From positions 1 through 28,637 of the forward strand of contig JALOAH010000059.1 of assembly GCA_023228865.1 (NCBI GenBank): a DNA stretch of 28,637 nucleotides, written 5' to 3'. Made by a program: the position numbers and the translations under genes. Below, one piece after another: positions 9,301 through 15,615 of the stretch (position 1 is the stretch's first letter; every line of letters starts with the position of its first letter). This DNA comes from Porticoccaceae bacterium. GTDB lineage: Bacteria > Pseudomonadota > Gammaproteobacteria > Pseudomonadales > Porticoccaceae. The notes beneath the pieces are model-generated. The model ran no database searches and was not told where the DNA came from. It saw only the letters and a list, made by a program, of their open reading frames with translations.

Positions 9301-9544
9301 TATCTTCGGAGTGGTGCCACTCGCCATCAGCAGCGGCGCCGGCGCCAATGCACGGCATTCCATCGCAACCGGCGTTATCGGCGGCATGATTGCGGCCACG
9401 TTCCTGGCCACCTTGTTCACACCGCTGTTTTTTTGCTGGGCGGAGCGTGCCGGGCGTTATGTTGCCGCAAAATTTGGCGGCAAATCCCCCGCAGCACATC
9501 ATCAGCAACAAGCGGTTGATGACAGAGCAAGCAGTGATGGCTGA
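6362..9544 (+). CDS. RND multidrug efflux pump, HAE1 family (AcrB/MexB-like)
   Basis: This is the inner-membrane proton-driven efflux subunit, partner of the preceding adaptor. From the ATG at 6362 it has 1060 residues, close to AcrB. It begins with the typical ISRTFIDRPLLACVLSG, then LYPDILPPMVDVSTSYPGAS. The proton-relay aspartates are present in IGIVVDDAIVVLENVERH (Asp409 and Asp410), and the matching lysine in LIGLAAKNAILIVEFA (Lys939). Large periplasmic loops and about twelve membrane segments are evident. The start was chosen because the ATG overlaps the adaptor stop as ATGA; an in-frame start 33 bases upstream would lie inside the adaptor. The tetR gene begins 20 bases after the stop. 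It likely exports hydrophobic toxicants or antibiotics; substrate range cannot be read from sequence. Confidence 0.96.
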   Translation: MISRTFIDRPLLACVLSGFILIAGLVALPNLKVSLYPDILPPMVDVSTSYPGASPEVVAETVSAPLEQQINGTEGMIYQRSAATPNGSAQTVVTFAVGSDADQAVINVQNRVQAALPLLPEEARRQGVTVRKLNWTAVSYIGFYSPDGRYDANFVSNFVQLNVIDELRRIPGIAAVDTYGAREYSIRIWLQPDKLAQLGLSPMDVAQAVREQNSQFATGRTGDEPLDEYTDQAFNIVALGRLSTPAEFEKIIVRADDDGTIVLLRDVARVELGARDYSMTSVQNGKPAIAIGIFPQHGANVIEISDAVRAILDSLSKDYPEGLKSEILFDTSDFVRVAITEVIKTLIEAVVLVFLVVFIFLQNWRATLIPCLAVPVSLMGALAGMLATGVNINLTTLFAMVLSIGIVVDDAIVVLENVERHMRTSGVSAKVATQRAMKEVTGPLIAIVLVLTAVFLPVAFLGGLVGEMYRQFALTISMSVIVSGFVALTLTPALCALLLKPHTETVSGNALGARFRVWFERATLRYSQGAAFFIRHSLLALLLLAAMVAAIWQLNGVLPTSLVPEEDQGYVIGLPFLPPASSSKRTDTVMMEIDRSFRDHPAVFQTFGFGNTDPYTFLARPGTGFSFITLKPWDERTEPELQAPALVNEVNALNDTVKDALVFGTPPPPIEGLSATGGFEGFVQSRKGTDYKALEAATARLVAAAAERPEVVGVFTSFTAQVPQIRFNVNREQAKLLGVNIDDVFSTLQSTFGAYYVNDFNMVGRVYRVHMQADASYRTYPEDLRNVYVRSRGGEAIPVTAIAEIEMVTGPDLVERFNTYPAARILGAPAEGYSSGQALAVMDELARDHLPEGYTLAWNAQAYLEQQTTSNTAGLFLMGMLMVFLILAAQYERLSLPFAVILSVPFAVFGALLATWARGLHNDLYLQIGLITLIGLAAKNAILIVEFAATRVKEGVAIADAAIEAARLRFRPILMTSLAFIFGVVPLAISSGAGANARHSIATGVIGGMIAATFLATLFTPLFFCWAERAGRYVAAKFGGKSPAAHHQQQAVDDRASSDG

Positions 9545-9564
9545 CTGGCGGGAGGAGGAAAAAC

Positions 9565-10125
9565 ATGGCGCGCTATAAACTGGTCGACCGCGCTCATGTG
9601 CTGGATGCTGCGGAGCAGGTGATTCGAAGCAAAGGCCTCGGCGGTCTCAGCATAGACGCTATCGCCAAGGCCGCCGGAATATCCAAGGGCGGTGTTCAAT
9701 CCAGTTTCGGCACCAAGGAGCAATTGATCCACGCCATGCTGGAACGGCTGGTGGCGGAATTCGACGCCCAGGTGGCGCAGCTGGCGGGAGATTCCCCGAC
9801 ACCGCGGCAGCGGCTCAAAGCCTATGTGGAAGCTACCTGCCGCCTAAAAAAGGCTGATGCTGATCGCGCTGCCGGGATGCTGGCGGCGTTGCTCAATGCC
9901 CCCGACCAGCTCAGGGAGTGGCAGGCATGGTATGAAAACAAGCTCGCAGAATTTGATGTGACCACCCCGGAGGGGCGCCAGGCAAGGATGGTGTTTTTGG
10001 CCTGCGAAGGGGTTTTCATGCTGCGCTCCTTTGGCTTTATGAAAATAACCCAGAGCGAGTGGCAGCACATTTTCCTCGATCTTCATGAGCAGCTGGATTC
10101 TTCAAATCAGCCGAATGAACGCTGA
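9565..10125 (+). CDS. TetR-family transcriptional regulator of the RND operon
   Basis: The 186-residue protein has an N-terminal TetR helix-turn-helix (about residues 8-55) containing VLDAAEQVIRSKGLGGLSID, then AIAKAAGISKGGVQSSFGTK with the family-typical ISKGG recognition helix. The C-terminal region is helical and ligand-binding by analogy. It is preceded by GGGAGGAGG and lies 20 bases behind the pump gene on the same strand, so it is probably co-transcribed as the third gene. Ending an efflux operon with its own repressor would give autoregulation. The operator is probably in the 5041-5198 leader, but I cannot identify it with confidence. Confidence 0.92.
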   Translation: MARYKLVDRAHVLDAAEQVIRSKGLGGLSIDAIAKAAGISKGGVQSSFGTKEQLIHAMLERLVAEFDAQVAQLAGDSPTPRQRLKAYVEATCRLKKADADRAAGMLAALLNAPDQLREWQAWYENKLAEFDVTTPEGRQARMVFLACEGVFMLRSFGFMKITQSEWQHIFLDLHEQLDSSNQPNER

Positions 10126-10135
10126 AAGGGATAAG

Positions 10136-10195
10136 GAGCCAGCCACAGGTCGCAAACTGCCAGCAGGGGGATGAAGGATACAGTGGTGCTGGCTC
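10136..10195 (+). other. Inverted repeat after the tetR gene
   Basis: GAGCCAGC (10136-10143) and GCTGGCTC (10188-10195) are perfect inverted repeats 44 bases apart, starting ten bases past the tetR stop. There is no T run. It may be a 3' structure of the RND transcript. Confidence 0.25.
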
Positions 10196-10319
10196 AGCCT
10201 TTCGCAAGATTCCATTGAGGGCATTTCACATTAACCAAAAATAGAATCCAGTGATGGATAGTCAGAAATCCACGGATTGGGCTCTCTGCTGTTAGCGTTC
10301 CTTCCGCTAATTTGGTTCA

Positions 10320-10392
10320 ATGGTAAACCCCATGAATCAATGGAATCAAAAAGGGGGGGGGAACCCATGTCCTTTTTATTAGGCACAGTATG
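10320..10392 (+). promoter_or_regulatory. Nine-G tract and short upstream reading frames before the unknown membrane protein
   Basis: Nine consecutive G residues occupy 10353-10361. ATGs at 10320 and 10332 open a frame that passes through the tract and stops at TAG 10380-10382. With one G fewer (or two more) that frame would run without a stop into the ATG at 10390, adding 19 or 23 residues to the protein. A further ATG at 10366 opens an eight-codon leader whose TGA overlaps the ATG at 10390 (ATGA). Such tracts are prone to slipped-strand length change and to sequencing error. Confidence 0.45.
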
Positions 10393-11115
10393 AAGTTAAA
10401 GAATTTTGCCAATCTTGAGTGGGATGCAATTGCGGGGATTATCGCTGCGGTTGTTGCCATTGTGCTGCATCTGCTCCATATCGTTGACGAGCATGTGATC
10501 TTGCCCATCGTCCTTGCCCTGATCGGCTTGCTGTTTATCAACTTTATGCGCCATACGGCGAATAACGAGCAGACGGCTGAAGAGGTCGAGCGCATAGCGG
10601 GCACGGTGAATAAGATCGAGACAGCGATAAAGCATCCCGATGTGGTTTTGGTGGGCCCTCGCAACCTGCGCCTGGTGAACGAACAATTTATTCGCGTGAT
10701 GAGCGGTGAAACTATCTGGTTCAATGTCTGTCTGTCGATGTACAGGTCACAGCCTCTTTTTGATGTTTTGCTGCGGCCAGCGTTGGATAATCCCATGGTG
10801 ACTTCGATTCAGTTTGTTCTCGATAACAGTCAAAGGGAATTATGGCAACAACAAATATATTCGAGAATTGCCGCATGCCCCGGCCACCTCAAGGTTAAAG
10901 AGCCGCTCTGGCATGAATTGGACAAAACCATTTCCTATATTTTGGCGGACAGCCAGTTGAGTGGAGGATCTGAGGCACTGCTCAGTTTTTGGGGCGAGCC
11001 CTTTATGGCGCAGACCACAGAGCGCGATGTGCCCCGTTACATTTTTCACGTTCAGAGACATTCTGAACTGCTGCCCCATCTGGAGGAAATGGTGCGGGCA
11101 CTGCCCAAACATTAA
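10390..11115 (+). CDS. Hypothetical membrane-anchored protein, 241 aa
   Basis: The family is not one I can name with confidence. Residues 12-28 and 35-52 are two hydrophobic segments separated by a short HIVDEH turn, giving a membrane hairpin. A short amphipathic or coiled stretch follows (about 55-80, NNEQTAEEVERIAGTVNKIE), then a soluble alpha/beta domain of about 150 residues that ends FWGEPFM...PRYIFHVQRH. The alternation of strands and helices and the WGEPFM...RYIF ending resemble the phospholipase-D-like domains found in other membrane-hairpin proteins, but I see no HKD catalytic motif, so an enzymatic role is not supported. The ribosome binding site is weak (AGG at 10381-10383). The G9 tract just upstream may affect its translation. 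Neighbours (RND operon upstream, sdhB downstream) suggest no function. Confidence 0.7.
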   Translation: MKLKNFANLEWDAIAGIIAAVVAIVLHLLHIVDEHVILPIVLALIGLLFINFMRHTANNEQTAEEVERIAGTVNKIETAIKHPDVVLVGPRNLRLVNEQFIRVMSGETIWFNVCLSMYRSQPLFDVLLRPALDNPMVTSIQFVLDNSQRELWQQQIYSRIAACPGHLKVKEPLWHELDKTISYILADSQLSGGSEALLSFWGEPFMAQTTERDVPRYIFHVQRHSELLPHLEEMVRALPKH

Positions 11116-11217
11116 GGCAGAGAGGCAGACAGCAAGAGGCCAGCCCCTTCTCCGGAATTATTCGCGGAGTGCTACAACAGATTGTGAATTTCCACAAACC
11201 TGAACGGAGCCGCTTTT

Positions 11218-11925
11218 ATGATTAACGTCAAGATTTACCGATACAACCCGGAGCGGGACGCAACCCCTTATATGCAGTCCCTGTCGCTTCCTGAAGAATT
11301 TCGCAATCGCATGGTTCTGGACGCGCTGGAATACCTGCGAGAACAGGATTCAACCCTGGCCTATCGGCGTTCCTGCCGGGAAGGGGTTTGCGGCTCGGAC
11401 GGCATGAATATCAATGGTAAAAACGGTTTGGCCTGTATTAAACCTGTTGCAGAGGCGCTTGGAAACGCTGATTGCCTGATTATCAGGCCGTTGCCAGGCA
11501 TGCCGGTGATTCGCGATCTTGTCGTCGATCAAAGCCTTTTCTTTGAGCAATATAAGCGGATCCAACCCTGGTTGATCACTGATGATGTGCCGCCCGCAAT
11601 CGAGCGCCGGCAATCCCCGGAAGACCGCGAAAAACTCGATGGTTTGTATGAATGCATTCTCTGCGGCTGTTGCACCTCCCAGTGCCCTTCCTGGTGGTGG
11701 AATCCGGACAAATACCTGGGGCCTGCTGCGCTTTTACAGTCACTGCGGTTTCTTCTCGATAGCCGGGATCAGGCGCGCATGGAGCGGCTCAAGAATCTGG
11801 AAGACCCTTTCAGCCTGTTTCGTTGCCGCAGTATTGGCAATTGCACATGGGTATGCCCGAAAGGACTCAACCCCATGGCTGCAATTGGCAGAATTCGCCG
11901 CGAATTGATGGTGACATCAACCTGA
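11218..11925 (+). CDS. sdhB: Succinate dehydrogenase/fumarate reductase iron-sulfur subunit, orphan paralogue
   Basis: The 235-residue protein aligns along its length with SdhB, the electron-transfer subunit of complex II. The [2Fe-2S] site is intact (SCREGVCGSDGMNINGKNG with Cys53, Cys58, Asp61, then Cys73). Both C-terminal clusters are also present (CILCGCCTSQCP, about 146-157; Cys203, Cys209 and Cys213 in FRCRSIGNCTWVCPKGLNP). The residue after Cys203 is Arg204, where E. coli SdhB has His207 near the quinone site. CGGAG lies seven bases before the ATG. No sdhA, sdhC or sdhD lies within several kilobases on either side, so this is not the standard sdhCDAB operon. It may be a second copy that works with subunits encoded elsewhere, or a redox protein with another partner. 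Fold is certain; role as complex II is not. Confidence 0.85.
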   Translation: MINVKIYRYNPERDATPYMQSLSLPEEFRNRMVLDALEYLREQDSTLAYRRSCREGVCGSDGMNINGKNGLACIKPVAEALGNADCLIIRPLPGMPVIRDLVVDQSLFFEQYKRIQPWLITDDVPPAIERRQSPEDREKLDGLYECILCGCCTSQCPSWWWNPDKYLGPAALLQSLRFLLDSRDQARMERLKNLEDPFSLFRCRSIGNCTWVCPKGLNPMAAIGRIRRELMVTST

Positions 11926-11985
11926 CGGAAAAGAGAATTCCCGGAGTCGTCGCGCTACCCCCATATTGCACCAGCACAGGCTGGC

Positions 11986-12114
11986 ATTCGGCTTTTGCGC
12001 TGGCACGGTATGGGTGTGCTCACAGCTGCGGATTCCGGTGCCAAAGGCAGGATTGCCGTCATTCCCGGTGGGCGGGAATGACGGCTTAACTCAGCGCTAT
12101 TCGGCTTTTGCGCT
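11986..12114. repeat. 16-bp direct repeat flanking a hairpin
   Basis: ATTCGGCTTTTGCGCT occurs at 11986-12001 and again, identically, at 12099-12114. The copies flank the perfect hairpin at 12055-12085 in the sdhB to nitronate monooxygenase intergenic region. The period is 113 bases. This could be a duplicated 3' end or the footprint of a small element. Confidence 0.6.
12055..12085. terminator. Perfect 13-bp hairpin between convergent genes; REP-like
   Basis: GCCGTCATTCCCG (12055-12067) and CGGGAATGACGGC (12073-12085) pair perfectly around a five-base loop. It lies between the ends of sdhB (+) and the nitronate monooxygenase gene (-) and could stop transcription from both sides. The core GTCATTCCCG...CGGGAATGAC is also present in the element at 18652-18784, so this is probably a dispersed repeat doing a terminator's job. 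Confidence 0.6.
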
Positions 12115-12117
12115 TTC

Positions 12118-13086
12118 TTAACTGAGGCGGGTCAACAATTCTTTTTTTGCCGTCTCGTATTGGGCGATGAGTTCGGCAATCAGCTCCCCTGTGGGGCGGA
12201 TTTTTTTCACTGCGCCGATGCCCTGGCCACAGCCCCAGATATCCTTCCAGGTGTTGAAGCTTTGGCTTTTTTCGCTGACATCGATGGGTTTGTTGTCGTC
12301 GCGCTTGAGGTTTTTGGGGTCGAGCCCGGCGCGCTCGATAGAGCCGACCAGGAAGTTGGCGGGCACACCGCTAAAGGCGTCGGAGGTAATGATGTCCTTG
12401 GCTTCACCCTGGACAATCATCTCCTTGTATTCCGGCAGCGCATTGGCTTCGGTGGTGGCGATAAACGGCGAGCCGATGTAGGCAAGGTCAGCGCCGGTGG
12501 CCAGGGCTGCAAGAATGTTCTGGCCGGTGGCAATGCAGCCGGACAGCGCCAGCGGGCCGTCCCACCATTCGCGAATTTCCGCCACCAGGGCGAAGGGGGA
12601 AATATTGCCGGTGTGGCCGCCAGCACCGGCGGCGACAGCTATGAGGCCGTCGACACCGCATTCGACGGATTTTTTCGCCTGGCGGTTGGAGATAATGTCG
12701 TTGAAGACCAGGCCGCCGTAGCTGTGCACCACCTCGCAAATTTGCGGCGCCACATAAAGGCTGACAATGACAATGGGCACTTGGTGTTTGGCGATAATCT
12801 CCAGGTCGCCCATCAGACGGTCGTTGCTGGGGTGGGAAATCTGGTTGATGGCAAAGGGCGCCGAGGGTTTGTCCGGGTGTTCAGCGTCGTATTTGGCAAG
12901 TTCGCTTTTGATGTAGGTGATCCATTCGTCCAGCTGGCTTTGCGGGCGGGCATTGAGGGCGGGGATTGAGCCGATCATGCCCGCTTTGCACTGCTCCACC
13001 ACCATCTCCGGTGTGGAGGCGATAAACATGGGGGCGGCCATGGCGGGCAGGCGCAGGTTTTTGGTCATGAATTCGGGAAGAGACAT
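12118..13086 (-). CDS. Nitronate monooxygenase-family FMN oxidoreductase (2-nitropropane dioxygenase-like)
   Basis: The 322-residue protein is an FMN-dependent TIM-barrel enzyme of the nitronate monooxygenase / enoyl-reductase-II-like family. Visible motifs are the N-terminal LRLPAMAAPMFIAS, the flavin-binding and catalytic AAGAGGHTG (about 152-160, with the conserved His158), and LSGCIATGQN...GADLAYIGSPFIATTEA (about 181-214). AGAGG precedes the ATG at 13086. The gene begins 24 bases after the acyl-CoA dehydrogenase stop on the same strand, so the two are almost certainly co-transcribed. Such pairs are common in fatty-acid or terpenoid catabolic loci, where the family member often acts on unusual acyl or enoyl substrates. 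The actual substrate here is unknown, and nitronate oxidation is only the family name. Confidence 0.9.
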   Translation of the reverse strand: MSLPEFMTKNLRLPAMAAPMFIASTPEMVVEQCKAGMIGSIPALNARPQSQLDEWITYIKSELAKYDAEHPDKPSAPFAINQISHPSNDRLMGDLEIIAKHQVPIVIVSLYVAPQICEVVHSYGGLVFNDIISNRQAKKSVECGVDGLIAVAAGAGGHTGNISPFALVAEIREWWDGPLALSGCIATGQNILAALATGADLAYIGSPFIATTEANALPEYKEMIVQGEAKDIITSDAFSGVPANFLVGSIERAGLDPKNLKRDDNKPIDVSEKSQSFNTWKDIWGCGQGIGAVKKIRPTGELIAELIAQYETAKKELLTRLS

Positions 13087-13110
13087 TGGCTAACCTCTGA
13101 TTTGGCTAAT

Positions 13111-14247
13111 TTATATTGAGCGGCTGATCAGGTCTTTCATGATTTCCGAGGTGCCGCCGTAGATGCGCATGATGCGGGCGTCGCGCCACAGGCGGGCAAT
13201 TTCGTATTCCTCGATATAGCCGTAGCCGCCAAACAGCTGCAGGCAGTCGTCCACCACTTTGCAGCGCAGTTCGCTGTGCCAGAGTTTGGCCGCCGCCGCT
13301 TCGTCGGTGGTGAGGCGTTTTTCAATCTGTGCCTGAATGCAGGCATCCAGGTGAGCCCAGCCCACCTGGAGCTGGGTTTTGAGATTGGCGAGCACAAAGC
13401 GGGTGTTCTGAAAGTCGATAACCGCTTTGCCAAAAGCCTTGCGCTCCCTGACGTAGTCCACCGTGATGTCGTAGGCGTGCTGGGCAGCAGCCTGACAGGA
13501 AATGGCGATGGAAAGGCGCTCCTGGGGCAATTCGCTCATCATGTAGATAAAACCTTCACCCTGCCTGCCGAGCATGTTTTCCGTGGGTACAAACACGTCT
13601 TCAAAAAACAGTTCGGCGGTGTCCGATGAACGGTTGCCCACTTTGTCGAGTTTGCGACCCTTAACAAAGCCTTTTTCGTCACAGCCGCACACAAACAGGG
13701 AGATAGCTCTGGCGCCGCTGTCGTCGCCAACGCGGGCGGCAATGACGGCGACATCGGCGTTGATGCCGTTGGTGATAAAAGTTTTGGAGCCGTTGAGCAG
13801 AAAGCCGCCTGCCACCGGGGTGGCTTTGGTTTTCAGGGCTTTGAGGTCGCTGCCGGTGCTGGGCTCGCTCATGCAGATGGCGCCTATGGCTTCGCCGGAA
13901 GCCATTTTCGGCAGCCATTGCGTCTTAACGGTCTCAGTGCCGTAGTTGTGAATATAGTGGGCGACAATGTCGTTGTGGACGCCAAAGGCGGGTCCCGTGG
14001 TGCCCGCCATGGCGGTTTCTTCGAGGATGATGGCATTGAACTTGAAGTCCTGGCCGCCGCCGCCGTACTCTTCGGGAATGTCTGGCAACAGCATGCCGTT
14101 GTCGCCGCAGGCGCGCCAGAATTCACGGCTTACCAGCCCTTTGGTCTCCCATTCTGCGACATGGGGAACCAGTTCTTTGGCGTACATTCTTTTGACACTT
14201 TCACGAAAAAGCTCATGGTCTTCATTGTAGATTGATCGTTTTAGCAT
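13111..14247 (-). CDS. Acyl-CoA dehydrogenase, long-chain (LCAD)-like
   Basis: The 378-residue flavoprotein catalyses alpha,beta-dehydrogenation of an acyl-CoA. It contains the FAD-binding ICMSEPSTGSDLKALKT (about 124-140) and FITNG motifs and the ACAD C-terminal DARIMRIYGGTSEIMKDLI. The catalytic Glu seen at YEGT in medium-chain enzymes is Gly here (YGGT). Instead Glu243 in ELPQERLSIA lies where LCAD keeps its base, so the enzyme is probably active and LCAD-like. The reading frame extends to 14520, but the start at 14247 was chosen because AGGAGA sits eight bases upstream and the extension would run into the divergent lysR gene. It forms a unit with the nitronate monooxygenase-like gene. LysR-type control from the divergent neighbour is likely. 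Confidence 0.92.
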   Translation of the reverse strand: MLKRSIYNEDHELFRESVKRMYAKELVPHVAEWETKGLVSREFWRACGDNGMLLPDIPEEYGGGGQDFKFNAIILEETAMAGTTGPAFGVHNDIVAHYIHNYGTETVKTQWLPKMASGEAIGAICMSEPSTGSDLKALKTKATPVAGGFLLNGSKTFITNGINADVAVIAARVGDDSGARAISLFVCGCDEKGFVKGRKLDKVGNRSSDTAELFFEDVFVPTENMLGRQGEGFIYMMSELPQERLSIAISCQAAAQHAYDITVDYVRERKAFGKAVIDFQNTRFVLANLKTQLQVGWAHLDACIQAQIEKRLTTDEAAAAKLWHSELRCKVVDDCLQLFGGYGYIEEYEIARLWRDARIMRIYGGTSEIMKDLISRSI

Positions 14248-14340
14248 GCCGGTGTCTCCTGGGTTAACGGTTGGCGAGCGGTTTTTCATTGTCACAGGTT
14301 GACAAAATGATGTCATTCCGTCTAATGATATTATTTCCGC

Positions 14341-14361
14341 ATTATTCATTTTTGGAATAAT
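14341..14361. promoter_or_regulatory. Candidate LysR operator in the divergent intergenic region
   Basis: ATTATTC (14341-14347) and GAATAAT (14355-14361) are perfect inverted 7-mers with seven bases between, directly abutting the lysR ATG at 14363. The dyad with a T-N11-A core fits the general LysR-box architecture, and its position would allow autorepression and control of the acyl-CoA dehydrogenase gene. Assignment is by position only. Confidence 0.45.
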
Positions 14362-14362
14362 T

Positions 14363-15274
14363 ATGAATCCGACAAAACTCAAGCATGTGGTTGCCGTCGA
14401 CCGCTGTGGCTCTTTTACGGCGGCGGCAAGGGCGGTGCATATTACCCAGTCTGCACTCACCAAAAATGTGGCGGAAATCGAAAGCGAAGTGGGCTTCGCT
14501 TTGTTTGAGCGCCACGCCAAGGGGGTTCATGCCACCTCCCAGGGGCGCGTTTTTATCGACAGGGCGGCGCGCATCGTCGCCGATATTGACCAGCTGGCGG
14601 CAGACACCAAGGCCGGGCGTCAACTCAGTGATTCCCGCATTCGCATCGGTGTTTGCCCGCCATCACTGGTATCACTGGTGAATAACGCCCTGCCAAAAAT
14701 GCTGGCGCGCCATCCCTTGGTGCGCATTGAGCAGACCTCCGGTTGGGTTGAGCAGAGTATTCAGCAGCTCAGCAACCGGGATATCGATATCCTGATTGGT
14801 CCCGCCCCTCAGATCAGGCAGCAGTCCCAATTCAGGGTGCACGACCTGGAGCCCTTTGGCATCTGTTTTTTTGTGCGCAAGGATCATCCCCTGGCTCGTA
14901 TGGCGAAACCTGATATTCAGGATCTCAAGCGTTACCCCATGGCGCTGGCAGATCGAAGCGTGGCCACGCCGGAATTGATGATTCAGCTGTTTGGTAAGCC
15001 GGAAGTGCCCGCAGAGCAGCAGGTACACATCATCGGCCACTTTCCGGCGGCCTGTAAAATCGTCGAAGCTACAGACACCATAGGCACCGTGGGCGCGTCA
15101 TACCGGCACAATAGCCAGTTTCGCCAGCGTTATTGCATCGTCGATATAGACACGGTGGAACCCATTCCCCTGGTGGTGGCCTACCATGGCAAATGGCTTC
15201 CCAGTGCGGCCATGACCACATTGGTAAGTATTTTGGAAGCAGACCCTCACTGGGCTGGTGAAGAGGAAGAGTAG
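14363..15274 (+). CDS. LysR-family transcriptional regulator
   Basis: The 303-residue protein has an N-terminal winged helix-turn-helix (about residues 4-62) with AVDRCGSFTAAARAVHITQS, then ALTKNVAEIESEVGFALFER. A periplasmic-binding-protein-like effector domain (about 92-295) begins with RIRIGVCPPSL. It is divergent from the acyl-CoA dehydrogenase/nitronate monooxygenase unit, with 115 bases between starts, the usual arrangement for a LysR protein and its target. The inducer would be expected to be an intermediate of that pathway. GGAATAATT before the ATG is a weak ribosome binding site and overlaps the candidate operator. Family assignment is certain; the target is inferred. Confidence 0.93.
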   Translation: MNPTKLKHVVAVDRCGSFTAAARAVHITQSALTKNVAEIESEVGFALFERHAKGVHATSQGRVFIDRAARIVADIDQLAADTKAGRQLSDSRIRIGVCPPSLVSLVNNALPKMLARHPLVRIEQTSGWVEQSIQQLSNRDIDILIGPAPQIRQQSQFRVHDLEPFGICFFVRKDHPLARMAKPDIQDLKRYPMALADRSVATPELMIQLFGKPEVPAEQQVHIIGHFPAACKIVEATDTIGTVGASYRHNSQFRQRYCIVDIDTVEPIPLVVAYHGKWLPSAAMTTLVSILEADPHWAGEEEE

Positions 15275-15394
15275 CCCTCGACACATTGTTAACCGTCAAG
15301 CTGCAGCATTGCGCCATTTATTTTGGCCAACGATGGTTTACTATGCTGTTTCGCAGGATGTGCATTCCCATTGACTCTGGTTCACAAGGCTGGC

Positions 15395-15529
15395 ATGGCG
15401 GCGAAAAAACCGAACAAGAAACCTGATAAATTTGCCCTCAAAGCGGTTGTCGCAACCCTGCCCGGCGGCGGGGCAATCCCTGTGCCTGCTCATCAGGTGC
15501 TGGCCGCAAACGGGCAGTGGTTTAAATAG
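15395..15529 (+). CDS. Small basic protein, 44 aa, with in-frame continuation after an amber stop
   Basis: From the ATG at 15395 (AAGG upstream) the frame encodes MAAKKPNKKPDKFALKAVVA and continues TLPGGGAIPVPAHQVLAANG with Q-W-F-K before the TAG at 15527-15529. The Lys/Pro-rich start is followed by a small hydrophobic/Gly-Pro section. After the TAG the same frame stays open for 16 codons (E-K-Q-L-D-G-L-R-E-K-N-P-L-L-G-N) to a TGA at 15578-15580, and this looks protein-like. The gene may be 60 residues with a recent nonsense mutation, or a real 44-residue protein. I do not recognise a family. The rest of the 15275-15615 gap shows nothing else. Confidence 0.4.
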   Translation: MAAKKPNKKPDKFALKAVVATLPGGGAIPVPAHQVLAANGQWFK

Positions 15530-15615
15530 GAAAAGCAGCTTGATGGCCTGCGGGAGAAAAATCCGCTGCTTGGCAATTGACGCTAAACAGGATAACCCTT
15601 AAGAGGATTGACGAA

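Noticed and set aside
8597..9511. Long minus-strand ORF (304 codons) antisense to the RND pump gene
   Set aside because: It lies wholly within a certain pump gene, has a composition typical of a complementary frame (Gly/Asp/His-rich), and has no ribosome binding site or recognisable domain.
11991..12022. TGGCACG near 12001 as a sigma-54 promoter
   Set aside because: There is no GC ten bases after the GG, and no gene starts nearby in that direction.
12160..12969. 269-codon plus-strand ORF across the nitronate monooxygenase gene
   Set aside because: It is a mirror frame of a well-supported flavoenzyme gene and its product shows no family features.
14248..14520. N-terminal extension of the acyl-CoA dehydrogenase frame
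   Set aside because: It overlaps the divergent lysR gene. The family start and a good ribosome binding site support 14247.
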